From positions 2,418,001-2,482,000 of the forward strand of contig NZ_CBDCOT010000009.1 in assembly GCF_965219885.1 (NCBI RefSeq): a stretch of 64,000 nt of DNA, written 5' to 3'. Below are positions 43,705 to 51,000 of the stretch, piece by piece. A program made the position numbers and the translations under genes. The stretch is from Curvivirga sp965219885 (GTDB taxonomy: Bacteria; Pseudomonadota; Alphaproteobacteria; UBA8366; Aestuariispiraceae). The notes beneath the pieces are model-generated. The model was not told the DNA's origin. It saw only the letters and a list, made by a program, of their open reading frames with translations, and did no database searches. Positions within the stretch are counted from its first letter, which is position 1. Each line of letters starts with the position of its first letter.

Positions 43705-46059
43705 ATGGCAGTACAGCCTCTTACCACACGTTTGGCAAAAGAGTTAGAAGTACGAGAAGCTCAAATTGCTTCTGTGATGGAACTTTTGGACGGTGGGGCG
43801 ACAGTGCCGTTTATTGCGCGTTATCGTAAAGAGGTAACTGGTGGTTTAGACGATACACAACTTCGTAAACTGGAAGAACGTCTGGGATATATGCGTGAGT
43901 TAGATAGTCGTCGCGAGACCATTCTTAAGTCCATTGATGAGCAAGGGAAGCTCACAGATGAATTACGCAAATCTATAGAATTTGCTGACAGTAAGTCTGT
44001 GATAGAGGATTTATACTTACCTTATAAACCAAAACGTCGTACCAAAGCTCAAATCGCCCGTGAAGCAGGTTTGGAACCATTGGCAAATGACTTGTTTGAT
44101 ACGCCGACTTTGGATCCTGAAGTCGAGGCTGCAAAATATGTAGATGCCGAAAAAGGTATTGTTGATGTGAAGGCGGCTCTTGATGGTGCACGCCAAATCT
44201 TGGTGGAGCGTTTTGCAGAAGATGCCGCGCTTGTTGGTAAATTGCGTGATTACATTTGGACTGAAGGTAAGCTAACCTCCAAATTAGTCGAGGGCAAGGC
44301 TAAGGAAGGCGAAAAATTTGCTGATTACTTTGACTATGAAGAACCTGTGAATAAAGTACCTTCGCATCGCGCATTAGCGATCTTCCGTGGTCGTAAAGAG
44401 GAAATCCTTCAAGCTTCTATCGTCGTAGGTGACCCAGAAGACCGCACAACACCCCATCCTTGTGAGATGAAAGTTGCCACACATTTTGGGTTAAGTAATG
44501 AGGGGCGTGCGGCTGATAAATGGTTGCAAGATACAGCGCGTTGGGCATGGCGTATTAAGTTATCGCTTTATATTGAGATGGAATTGATGCGTCGCCTTTG
44601 GGAAGAAGCTGAAGAGGAAGCAATTCTTGTCTTTGCAAAGAATTTGCGCGACTTGTTGCTGGCTGCGCCGGCAGGTAGTCGCCCGACATTAGCGCTTGAC
44701 CCGGGATTTAGAACGGGTGTGAAAGTTGCGGTTGTAGATGCTACAGGAAAGTTGATGGAAACGACCACAATTTATCCTCATCAACCACAACAGCAATGGG
44801 ATCAATCCCTAGCAGTATTAGCTGCACTTTGTTTGCGGTTTAATGTTGATCTAGTTGCGATTGGTAATGGAACTGCGTCACGAGAGACTGAACAATTAGC
44901 AAATGAGCTAAAGAAAAAACATCCAGAATTGAAAATCACACCTGTGATGGTTTCTGAAGCTGGTGCTTCTGTGTATTCGGCATCTGAATTCGCCAGCCGT
45001 GAATTGCCGGATGTGGATGTATCTTTGCGTGGAGCAGCATCAATTGGCCGCCGTTTACAAGATCCATTGGCGGAACTGGTGAAAATTGATCCTAAATCTA
45101 TTGGTGTTGGACAGTATCAACATGATGTAAGTGAATTTAAGTTAAACCGTATGCTGGATACAGTTGTTGAAGATTGTGTGAACGCAGTTGGTGTTGATTT
45201 GAATACGGCTTCGGCCCCTCTTTTAGCGCGTGTTGCAGGTGTTGGCCCTGCCTTGGCGGAAAGCATTGTGGCCTATCGGGAAGCAAATGGTGCTTTTGCA
45301 AATCGTGAAGGTTTAAAAGCGGTGCCTCGCCTTGGTGATAAGGCATTTGAACAATGTGCCGGCTTCTTGAAGGTGATGGAAGGTGATAATCCTCTGGATC
45401 GTTCTTCTGTTCATCCAGAAGCATATCCAGTGGTAGAAAAAATTCTGACCGCGACAAATAGTAACATCAAAAATCTTATGAGTGATGCATCTATTATCCG
45501 TAAGTTAGTGGCGAATGATTTTACTACCGATAAATTCGGAGAGCCGACTGTTAAGGATATTTTCCAAGAATTGGAGAAACCGGGACGTGACCCGCGCCCT
45601 GAATTCAAGACAGCAACTTTCCAAGACGGAGTGGAAGAAGTTAAAGATCTAAAAGTGGGGATGCGTCTAGAAGGTGTGGTGACCAATGTAGCAAACTTTG
45701 GTGCTTTTGTTGATGTTGGTGTGCATCAAGATGGTTTGGTTCATGTATCTGCACTGGCCGATCGTTTTGTAAGTGATCCTCGTGAAGTCGTTAAGCCAGG
45801 TGACATCGTCCAGGTTAAAGTGATGGAAGTAGACATTGCACGTAAACGTATCTCTTTATCTATGCGGATGGGCGATACGCCAGAAGCAGGAAATGTGAAG
45901 AAAGAAGTTAAATCACAAGGTCAAAATCGTTCTGCAGGAAATCGTGGGAGCGGAAAAAACTCAGGAAAAGGACGAGGGCAATCTGGGCCAAGCTCATCTT
46001 CTATGCAAAATAATGCGTTTGCAGCTGCTTTTGCGAAGGCACAATCCAAGAAAAAGTGA
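43705..46059 (+). CDS. tex: Tex-family RNA-binding transcription accessory protein
   Basis: A 784-residue protein with the N-terminal Tex domain (FIARYRKEVTGGLDDTQLRKL), YqgF-like RNase H fold (TLALDPGFRTGVKVAVVD), tandem helix-hairpin-helix (VGVDLNTASAPLLARVAGVGPALAESIV) and C-terminal S1 domain (GVVTNVANFGAFVDVGVHQDGLVHVSAL). Tex binds nucleic acid and is homologous to eukaryotic Spt6. The tail after S1 is rich in Ser, Gly, Lys and Asn. The ATG at 43705 has GGAG 8 bases upstream; a TTG 24 bp earlier would cover that site. A terminator follows. Confidence 0.96.
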   Translation: MAVQPLTTRLAKELEVREAQIASVMELLDGGATVPFIARYRKEVTGGLDDTQLRKLEERLGYMRELDSRRETILKSIDEQGKLTDELRKSIEFADSKSVIEDLYLPYKPKRRTKAQIAREAGLEPLANDLFDTPTLDPEVEAAKYVDAEKGIVDVKAALDGARQILVERFAEDAALVGKLRDYIWTEGKLTSKLVEGKAKEGEKFADYFDYEEPVNKVPSHRALAIFRGRKEEILQASIVVGDPEDRTTPHPCEMKVATHFGLSNEGRAADKWLQDTARWAWRIKLSLYIEMELMRRLWEEAEEEAILVFAKNLRDLLLAAPAGSRPTLALDPGFRTGVKVAVVDATGKLMETTTIYPHQPQQQWDQSLAVLAALCLRFNVDLVAIGNGTASRETEQLANELKKKHPELKITPVMVSEAGASVYSASEFASRELPDVDVSLRGAASIGRRLQDPLAELVKIDPKSIGVGQYQHDVSEFKLNRMLDTVVEDCVNAVGVDLNTASAPLLARVAGVGPALAESIVAYREANGAFANREGLKAVPRLGDKAFEQCAGFLKVMEGDNPLDRSSVHPEAYPVVEKILTATNSNIKNLMSDASIIRKLVANDFTTDKFGEPTVKDIFQELEKPGRDPRPEFKTATFQDGVEEVKDLKVGMRLEGVVTNVANFGAFVDVGVHQDGLVHVSALADRFVSDPREVVKPGDIVQVKVMEVDIARKRISLSMRMGDTPEAGNVKKEVKSQGQNRSAGNRGSGKNSGKGRGQSGPSSSSMQNNAFAAAFAKAQSKKK

Positions 46060-46069
46060 AGTTAAATAT

Positions 46070-46107
46070 AAACGGGAAATGTATTGGATTATTTCCCGTT
46101 TTGATTT
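46070..46107 (+). terminator. Rho-independent terminator after tex
   Basis: Stem AAACGGGAAAT/ATTTCCCGTTT (46070-46080 and 46091-46101) with a 10-nt loop, followed by TGATTTTT. It starts 11 bp after the tex stop codon and separates tex from mipZ. Confidence 0.85.
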
Positions 46108-46171
46108 TTGCATTGCCTTTTTTTCTAGCTCGGTTAAGCTCGTATAAATTCAATTATTTCTAAGGTGTCAC

Positions 46172-47014
46172 GTGGTAGGTCATAAAGCACATGTCATTTT
46201 ATACGGGAATGAAAAGGGTGGTTCAGGCAAAACTACAGCGGCTTTTCATTCAACGATTGGATTGTTACGTCTTGGGTTTACAGTTGCGACAATTGATTTG
46301 GATGTAAACCAGCGAAGTTTAACCCGTTATCTGGAAAATCGACGGAAATATTGTGAGAAGACTGGGATATGGCTGCCTATGCCAACTCATGTCTGTATGG
46401 AAAATAGTGTTTTCGATAGTATGGAAGAAGCGCGTCAGGATATGACAAAGCAGCTGGAAGAGCAGATCGCTGCTTTTCGAAATGGATATGATTTTGTCGT
46501 TATTGATACACCTGGTGCGGATGTTCATATTTCGCGTATAGGTCATACATTTGCCGATAGCCTGATTACACCAATTAACGACAGTTTTGTTGATCTGGAT
46601 TTATTGGTTGAAATTGATGATGGGCCTGTAGATCAATGTAAGCCGAGCCACTATGCAAGAATTGTTATGACACAGCGTCAAAAGCGATTTGAACGGGACC
46701 GTGCTGGTATGGATTGGATTATTTTACGTAATCGTCTTGGGAACTTACGTTCAAAAAATACGGATCGTATTTTGGAAAGCTTAAAAACGTTATCCGGGAA
46801 AATGGGGTTTCGTGTGGCTCCTGGAATTTCAGAACGTGCCATTTATCGGGAATTGTTTCCAACAGGACGTACAGTTTTAGATATGCTGGATTCAAAGTTA
46901 CCGGGTGAAAGAATTTCTATGTCACATATTGCGGCACGTCAGGAAATAAGAGAAATTTTACACACTCTATGGTTGCCAAGAATTACGAAAAGACTTCAGC
47001 AGGAAGATGTGTAA
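46172..47014 (+). CDS. mipZ: Division-plane positioning ATPase MipZ
   Basis: ParA/MinD-type ATPase of alphaproteobacteria that forms gradients from the ParB-bound origins and blocks FtsZ ring assembly away from midcell. It has 280 residues. Deviant Walker A GNEKGGSGKTT (signature Lys15, Lys20), TIDLDVNQRSLTRYLENRR, Walker B VVIDTPGADVHISRIGH, then TPINDSFVDLDLL, MDWIILRNRLGNL and GFRVAPGISERAIYRELFPTG, all characteristic of MipZ. The start is GTG at 46172 with AAGG about 7 bases upstream. It is monocistronic between the tex terminator and the che promoter region. Unlike ftsZ here, no GANTC site lies just upstream. Confidence 0.95.
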   Translation: MVGHKAHVILYGNEKGGSGKTTAAFHSTIGLLRLGFTVATIDLDVNQRSLTRYLENRRKYCEKTGIWLPMPTHVCMENSVFDSMEEARQDMTKQLEEQIAAFRNGYDFVVIDTPGADVHISRIGHTFADSLITPINDSFVDLDLLVEIDDGPVDQCKPSHYARIVMTQRQKRFERDRAGMDWIILRNRLGNLRSKNTDRILESLKTLSGKMGFRVAPGISERAIYRELFPTGRTVLDMLDSKLPGERISMSHIAARQEIREILHTLWLPRITKRLQQEDV

Positions 47015-47093
47015 AAGGTTAATTTTTTTTATGAATTTTGCGTGAAATTCATGTGAAAAATATCCTAATCCCTTGTTTTTATGAATTATTACC

Positions 47094-47122
47094 TTGACGT
47101 TAAATAAAATTATGTACAAAAT
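47094..47122 (+). promoter_or_regulatory. Candidate promoter of the che cluster
   Basis: TTGACG (47094-47099), then 17 bases, then CAAAAT within TACAAAAT. It lies about 120 bp before the first che gene, in the 228-bp gap after mipZ. Upstream of it is a small inverted repeat ATGAATTT-N6-AAATTCAT near 47030-47051. The -10 match is modest. Confidence 0.35.
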
Positions 47123-47242
47123 TTAACTATCGCACTAAAGTGTGTAGGAATTAAAAATTCCCTTAAAGGTTTGGTAGGGATTGGATCAAACTTTTAAGCA
47201 ATAACAAAAATAATGATGGATCGAACCACGGAAAGCAGGGCT

Positions 47243-47554
47243 ATGGAAGGTACCCAAATATCAATTTCTGAAACTGAGTGTGATATTTCTCTGCCTACTA
47301 TTCTTGATTTAGGGCAAACAGAAAATCTGATTGATAATCTTGCCCAAGCAATTGATAAAAATTTAGATGTACGAATTCACGCAGGACAGGTGGAACGCTT
47401 AACCACGGCGCCTTGTCAGGCGTTACTTGCTGCTGCACGTTCTGTTGAAAGTGGAAAAGCGTCTTTTGAAATCTCAAATTATAGTGAGGCTTTTAAATCC
47501 GGTCTTGAAGATCTGGGTTTATGGTCGGTTTTTTCGAAATGGAGTAAAGCGTAA
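47243..47554 (+). CDS. STAS-domain protein at the head of the che operon (CheS-like position)
   Basis: About 103 residues forming one STAS fold (TILDLGQTENLIDNLAQAIDKNLDVRIHAGQVERLTTAPCQALLAAA). The canonical phosphoserine motif D-S-[SAT]-G is replaced by LTTAPCQ, so it may not be phosphorylated like an anti-sigma antagonist. STAS genes stand just before cheY in alphaproteobacterial che operons; in Sinorhizobium the gene at this place, cheS, helps CheA drain phosphate from CheY1. The stop overlaps the cheY start by one base. The ATG at 47243 has GGAA/AGG nearby; an ATG ten codons earlier has no ribosome site. Confidence 0.72.
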   Translation: MEGTQISISETECDISLPTILDLGQTENLIDNLAQAIDKNLDVRIHAGQVERLTTAPCQALLAAARSVESGKASFEISNYSEAFKSGLEDLGLWSVFSKWSKA

Positions 47555-47919
47555 TGGGACTAAAAGTTCTTGCTGTTGATGATTCTAAAACCATGCGCGA
47601 CATGGTTTCTTTCACTTTACGTAATGCTGGCCATGAAGTGATTGAAGGCAACGATGGTCAACATGCTTTGTCAGTTTTAGGTGGTCAAAATGTTGATCTG
47701 ATTATCACTGATGTGAATATGCCAAATATGGATGGATTGACCTTAATACGTGAATTAAGAGGAATGCCTGCATATAAGTCTATACCCATTTTAGTGCTGA
47801 CGACTGAAGCTGATGGTGCAAAGAAAAATGAAGGTAGAGCTGCAGGCGCAACGGGTTGGATCGTGAAGCCATTTAATCCGGATAAATTGTTACAGGTTGT
47901 CGCGAAAGTTTGTCCATAA
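47554..47919 (+). CDS. cheY: Chemotaxis response regulator CheY
   Basis: A 121-residue single-domain receiver. Acidic pair Asp9-Asp10 (AVDDSKTMR), phosphoacceptor Asp53 (IITDVNMPNMDG), Thr in VLTTEADG and Lys in IVKPFNPDKL are all present, so it is a functional CheY. It is coupled to the STAS gene (TAATG) and lies 102 bp before cheA. The only other complete receiver domains in the cluster are those of CheB and the PP2C protein, so this should be the main CheA output. Confidence 0.93.
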   Translation: MGLKVLAVDDSKTMRDMVSFTLRNAGHEVIEGNDGQHALSVLGGQNVDLIITDVNMPNMDGLTLIRELRGMPAYKSIPILVLTTEADGAKKNEGRAAGATGWIVKPFNPDKLLQVVAKVCP

Positions 47920-48021
47920 ATTTGTTTTCGGGGGAAGGGGTTTTGACCTTTGCCTATAGTCTTTCAAGCGTTTGTCATGATTTTTGAGGGTGACAATGCA
48001 TAAACGATAAGGGAGAAAGCT

Positions 48022-50448
48022 GTGTCCGATTTAGGCGATTTTAACCTTGATCAATTCAAGGCGACCTACTTCGAAGAGTGCAATGAGCTTTTGGCAGATG
48101 CTGAAACTCGCTTGATGTCATTGCAGCAAAACCCCGATAGTGCTGAGCCTGAAGATTTGCATGCGATCTTCCGTGCTGTTCATTCTGTAAAAGGTGGCGG
48201 AGGTGCTTTCAATTTTGATCAATTGGTTCATTTTGCGCATATTTACGAAGCGTTGCTTGATAGTATGCGTGAAGGCAAGGTTGCCGTAACAGAAGAAGTT
48301 GTTGATCTTCTACTATCTGCAAATGATGTATTAAATAATTTGATTCAGGCGGCTCAAGATGGAGAAGAATTACCCGAAGAGGCTTGGGCTGATGTTGCTG
48401 TTGAACTGGAAGCGCTTCAAAGTGGCGCTTCTGTTGAAGATGACGAAGACGGTGATGACGACGAAGAAGAAATTGTGGACCTTACAGGCGATGATCCCTC
48501 CGATGCTATTGAGAGCGAAGATGATGCTGAAGGATCAGACACAAAGTCAGGAAAAATCTGGAAAATCGAGTTCACGCCAGAACCCCATCTTTTACAATAT
48601 GCAAATGAACCGTTGCTTTTGATACGTGAACTTAAAACTTTGGGAACTTTAAATACTTTTGTATTCACGGACAAGTTGCCCATGTTCGGTGATTTGAAGC
48701 ATGATGATATCTATTTCTCTTGGATATTCTTTTTACGTACTGATAAAGACCGCGACGCTATTGAAGAAGTTTTTGAATTTGTTGAATTTGACTGCACGTT
48801 GACGGTAACTGAAGCACAAGAAGGCGATTTCGAGCGTCTTGTGGAAGCTTTAGGAGGGACGGCCTCTAATGCAGGTTCAATAGAAGCTGAGGAAGGTGTG
48901 TCTTGGGGGCTCTTTATTGATGAAAAATCAAAAGATGAAATAGAGTCTGATCAAGGTTGGGGATTGTTTGATGAGGAAGATTCATCAGATGTAGCAGAAA
49001 AATCTAAAGACGAAATTGAATCCGAGCAAGGTTGGGGGCTATTTGACGATGAAGTCGAAGAAGAAGCTTCTAAAAGTCCTTCTTCTAAGAAAGAGGATAA
49101 AAATACTAAAGAAGCAAAATCGTCTGTGCCAGCCAAAGCAAAATCTACGGCACCCACAGCAGCTAAAAAAGCACCTGGCGCGAAGCCTGCTGCAGGTGGT
49201 GGTGCTGCAAAAATTTCTTCAATTCGGGTTGATCTGGACCGTGTTGATCGTCTTGTGAATATGGTTGGGGAATTGGTGATTACCCAAGCAATGCTTCAGC
49301 AGCAATCTAGTGGTATGCCAATTGAATATGCCCAAATGATGAAGCAAGGTTTTGATGACTTAGCTATGCATACACGTGAATTGCAAGACAGTGTCATGGC
49401 GATCCGTATGCAACCAGTGAAATCTGTTTTCGCCCGGATGCCACGTTTGGTACGTGAATTATCAGGCAAACTCGGTAAGAAAGTTGATCTGGTGACTTCT
49501 GGGGAAAATACAGAGGTAGATAAAACCGTTGTTGAGCTTTTAGCGGATCCTCTTACCCATATGATCCGAAATTCTCTAGATCATGGCATTGAAACTGAGG
49601 ATGAGCGACTTGACGTTGGAAAAACACCACGTGCAACCGTTCATCTTTCTGCGGAACATAGAGGTGGTCGTATTCAAATCGATATTGCTGATGACGGGCG
49701 TGGCATAAACAGAGAGCGCGTGCTTGGAAAGGCGATAGAAAAAGGTCTGGTTCCTGAAAATCACCAGTTAAGCCCTGAAGAGGTAGATGAGTTAATCTTC
49801 ATGCCGGGTTTCTCAACTGCGGAAGAAGTGACAGATGTCTCTGGACGTGGTGTTGGTATGGATGTGGTACGTCGAAATATCTCTAATCTAGGGGGGCGTA
49901 TTTCAGTATCTTCGGTACCGGGTAAGGGGACTAAGTTCAACATGTCCTTGCCACTCACCCTTGCTGTACTTGATGGCATGGTGACGGCAGTCGCGGATGA
50001 GAAATATGTTATTCCGTTAACGGCAATTGTAGAAAGTATTCGTCCAGAAAAAGAAGACATTCATCGTCTGGCGACGGGTGGTGAAGTTGTCTTTGTGCGT
50101 GGTGAATATATTCGCCTGATTTATTTGCATGATGTTTTCGGCATCAAAGGGGCAATTACGGATCCAAGTGAGGCGCTTGTTGTCTTGGTAGAACTTGATG
50201 GCGGTGGCCATGCCGGCATTGTTGTAGATGACTTACTTGGTCAGCAACAAGTGGTGATTAAAAGTCTGGAAGATAACTATGATCCTGTACCAGGTGTGTC
50301 CGCTGCGACCATTCTTGGAAATGGACTTGTTGCCTTGATTTTAGATGTAGATGGATTGACGGAGATGACGCATGGACGTGGTGCAAGTCGTCGAAATGTA
50401 CAATCCGAAAAAGATTTGTTGGTTCAATCGGAGCAAAAATATGGCTGA
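48022..50448 (+). CDS. cheA: Chemotaxis histidine kinase CheA with WGLF repeats
   Basis: An 808-residue kinase. P1 Hpt domain with phosphoacceptor His54 (RAVHSVKGGGGAF); very acidic linker; P2-like domain at about 180-275; P3 dimerisation helices around 400-460; P4 ATPase (HMIRNSLDHGIE, IADDGRGIN, GRGVGMDVV); P5 CheW-like domain from about 650. Between P2 and P3 lie three copies of WGLF at residues 295, 313 and 338; the last two sit in a near-exact 25-residue repeat (KSKDEIES[DE]QGWGLFD). These may dock a partner. The GTG start has GGGAG upstream. The end overlaps cheW by 8 bp. Confidence 0.95.
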   Translation: MSDLGDFNLDQFKATYFEECNELLADAETRLMSLQQNPDSAEPEDLHAIFRAVHSVKGGGGAFNFDQLVHFAHIYEALLDSMREGKVAVTEEVVDLLLSANDVLNNLIQAAQDGEELPEEAWADVAVELEALQSGASVEDDEDGDDDEEEIVDLTGDDPSDAIESEDDAEGSDTKSGKIWKIEFTPEPHLLQYANEPLLLIRELKTLGTLNTFVFTDKLPMFGDLKHDDIYFSWIFFLRTDKDRDAIEEVFEFVEFDCTLTVTEAQEGDFERLVEALGGTASNAGSIEAEEGVSWGLFIDEKSKDEIESDQGWGLFDEEDSSDVAEKSKDEIESEQGWGLFDDEVEEEASKSPSSKKEDKNTKEAKSSVPAKAKSTAPTAAKKAPGAKPAAGGGAAKISSIRVDLDRVDRLVNMVGELVITQAMLQQQSSGMPIEYAQMMKQGFDDLAMHTRELQDSVMAIRMQPVKSVFARMPRLVRELSGKLGKKVDLVTSGENTEVDKTVVELLADPLTHMIRNSLDHGIETEDERLDVGKTPRATVHLSAEHRGGRIQIDIADDGRGINRERVLGKAIEKGLVPENHQLSPEEVDELIFMPGFSTAEEVTDVSGRGVGMDVVRRNISNLGGRISVSSVPGKGTKFNMSLPLTLAVLDGMVTAVADEKYVIPLTAIVESIRPEKEDIHRLATGGEVVFVRGEYIRLIYLHDVFGIKGAITDPSEALVVLVELDGGGHAGIVVDDLLGQQQVVIKSLEDNYDPVPGVSAATILGNGLVALILDVDGLTEMTHGRGASRRNVQSEKDLLVQSEQKYG

Positions 50449-50983
50449 TACAAACCAAAATTCTCTCGCGGTCGCTAATGGAGCCGTAGAAATACACGGT
50501 GAAGATGGAGCGGGGAATACTGAATATTTACAATTTGTGACTTTCACCATTGGGGCGGAAGAATACGGCGTGGATATCATGTCGGTGAGGGAGATTAAGG
50601 GATGGTCAGAAACGACCATGCTGCCGAACACACCTGAATATATGCGTGGCGTTTTAAATCTGCGTGGATTGATTGTCCCCATTTTTGATCTTCGTTGTCG
50701 ATTTGGTGGCGGATTTACTGAGGTCAGCAATTTGCATGTGGTGATTATTATAACCGTTGGGGAACGGTTTGTGGGCATTCTTGTTGATGCCGTGTCTGAC
50801 ATTCTAACTATAGAAGCAGGCGAGGTACGAGGTGTTCCGAAAATGGAGCGTCGCGTAGACAATGAATTTTTATCGGGATTGGTTACTGTAGAAGAGAGGA
50901 TGGTCGCATTGCTAGACGCAGCGAAACTTTTCAACAGTAAAGATATTGATCAAGGACAGGAAGCCGGGAAGGCGCTTCAATAG
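50441..50983 (+). CDS. cheW: Chemotaxis coupling protein CheW
   Basis: A 180-residue adaptor that links receptors to CheA. After ~30 variable residues the CheW fold begins at LQFVTFTIGAEEYGVDIMSVREI and includes MRGVLNLRGLIVPIFDLRCRFG and FVGILVDAVSDIL. The ATG at 50441 has GGAG 8 bases upstream, inside the cheA end, so the two genes overlap by 8 bp; longer in-frame starts lie within cheA and are unlikely. Confidence 0.94.
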   Translation: MADTNQNSLAVANGAVEIHGEDGAGNTEYLQFVTFTIGAEEYGVDIMSVREIKGWSETTMLPNTPEYMRGVLNLRGLIVPIFDLRCRFGGGFTEVSNLHVVIIITVGERFVGILVDAVSDILTIEAGEVRGVPKMERRVDNEFLSGLVTVEERMVALLDAAKLFNSKDIDQGQEAGKALQ

Positions 50984-51000
50984 AGTGAGAGGATGTAGAA

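Noticed and set aside
47147..47166. TTAA-N8-TTAA before the che operon, resembling a CtrA site
   Set aside because: The CtrA consensus needs exactly seven bases between the halves; here there are eight, and the region is AT-rich, so chance is likely.
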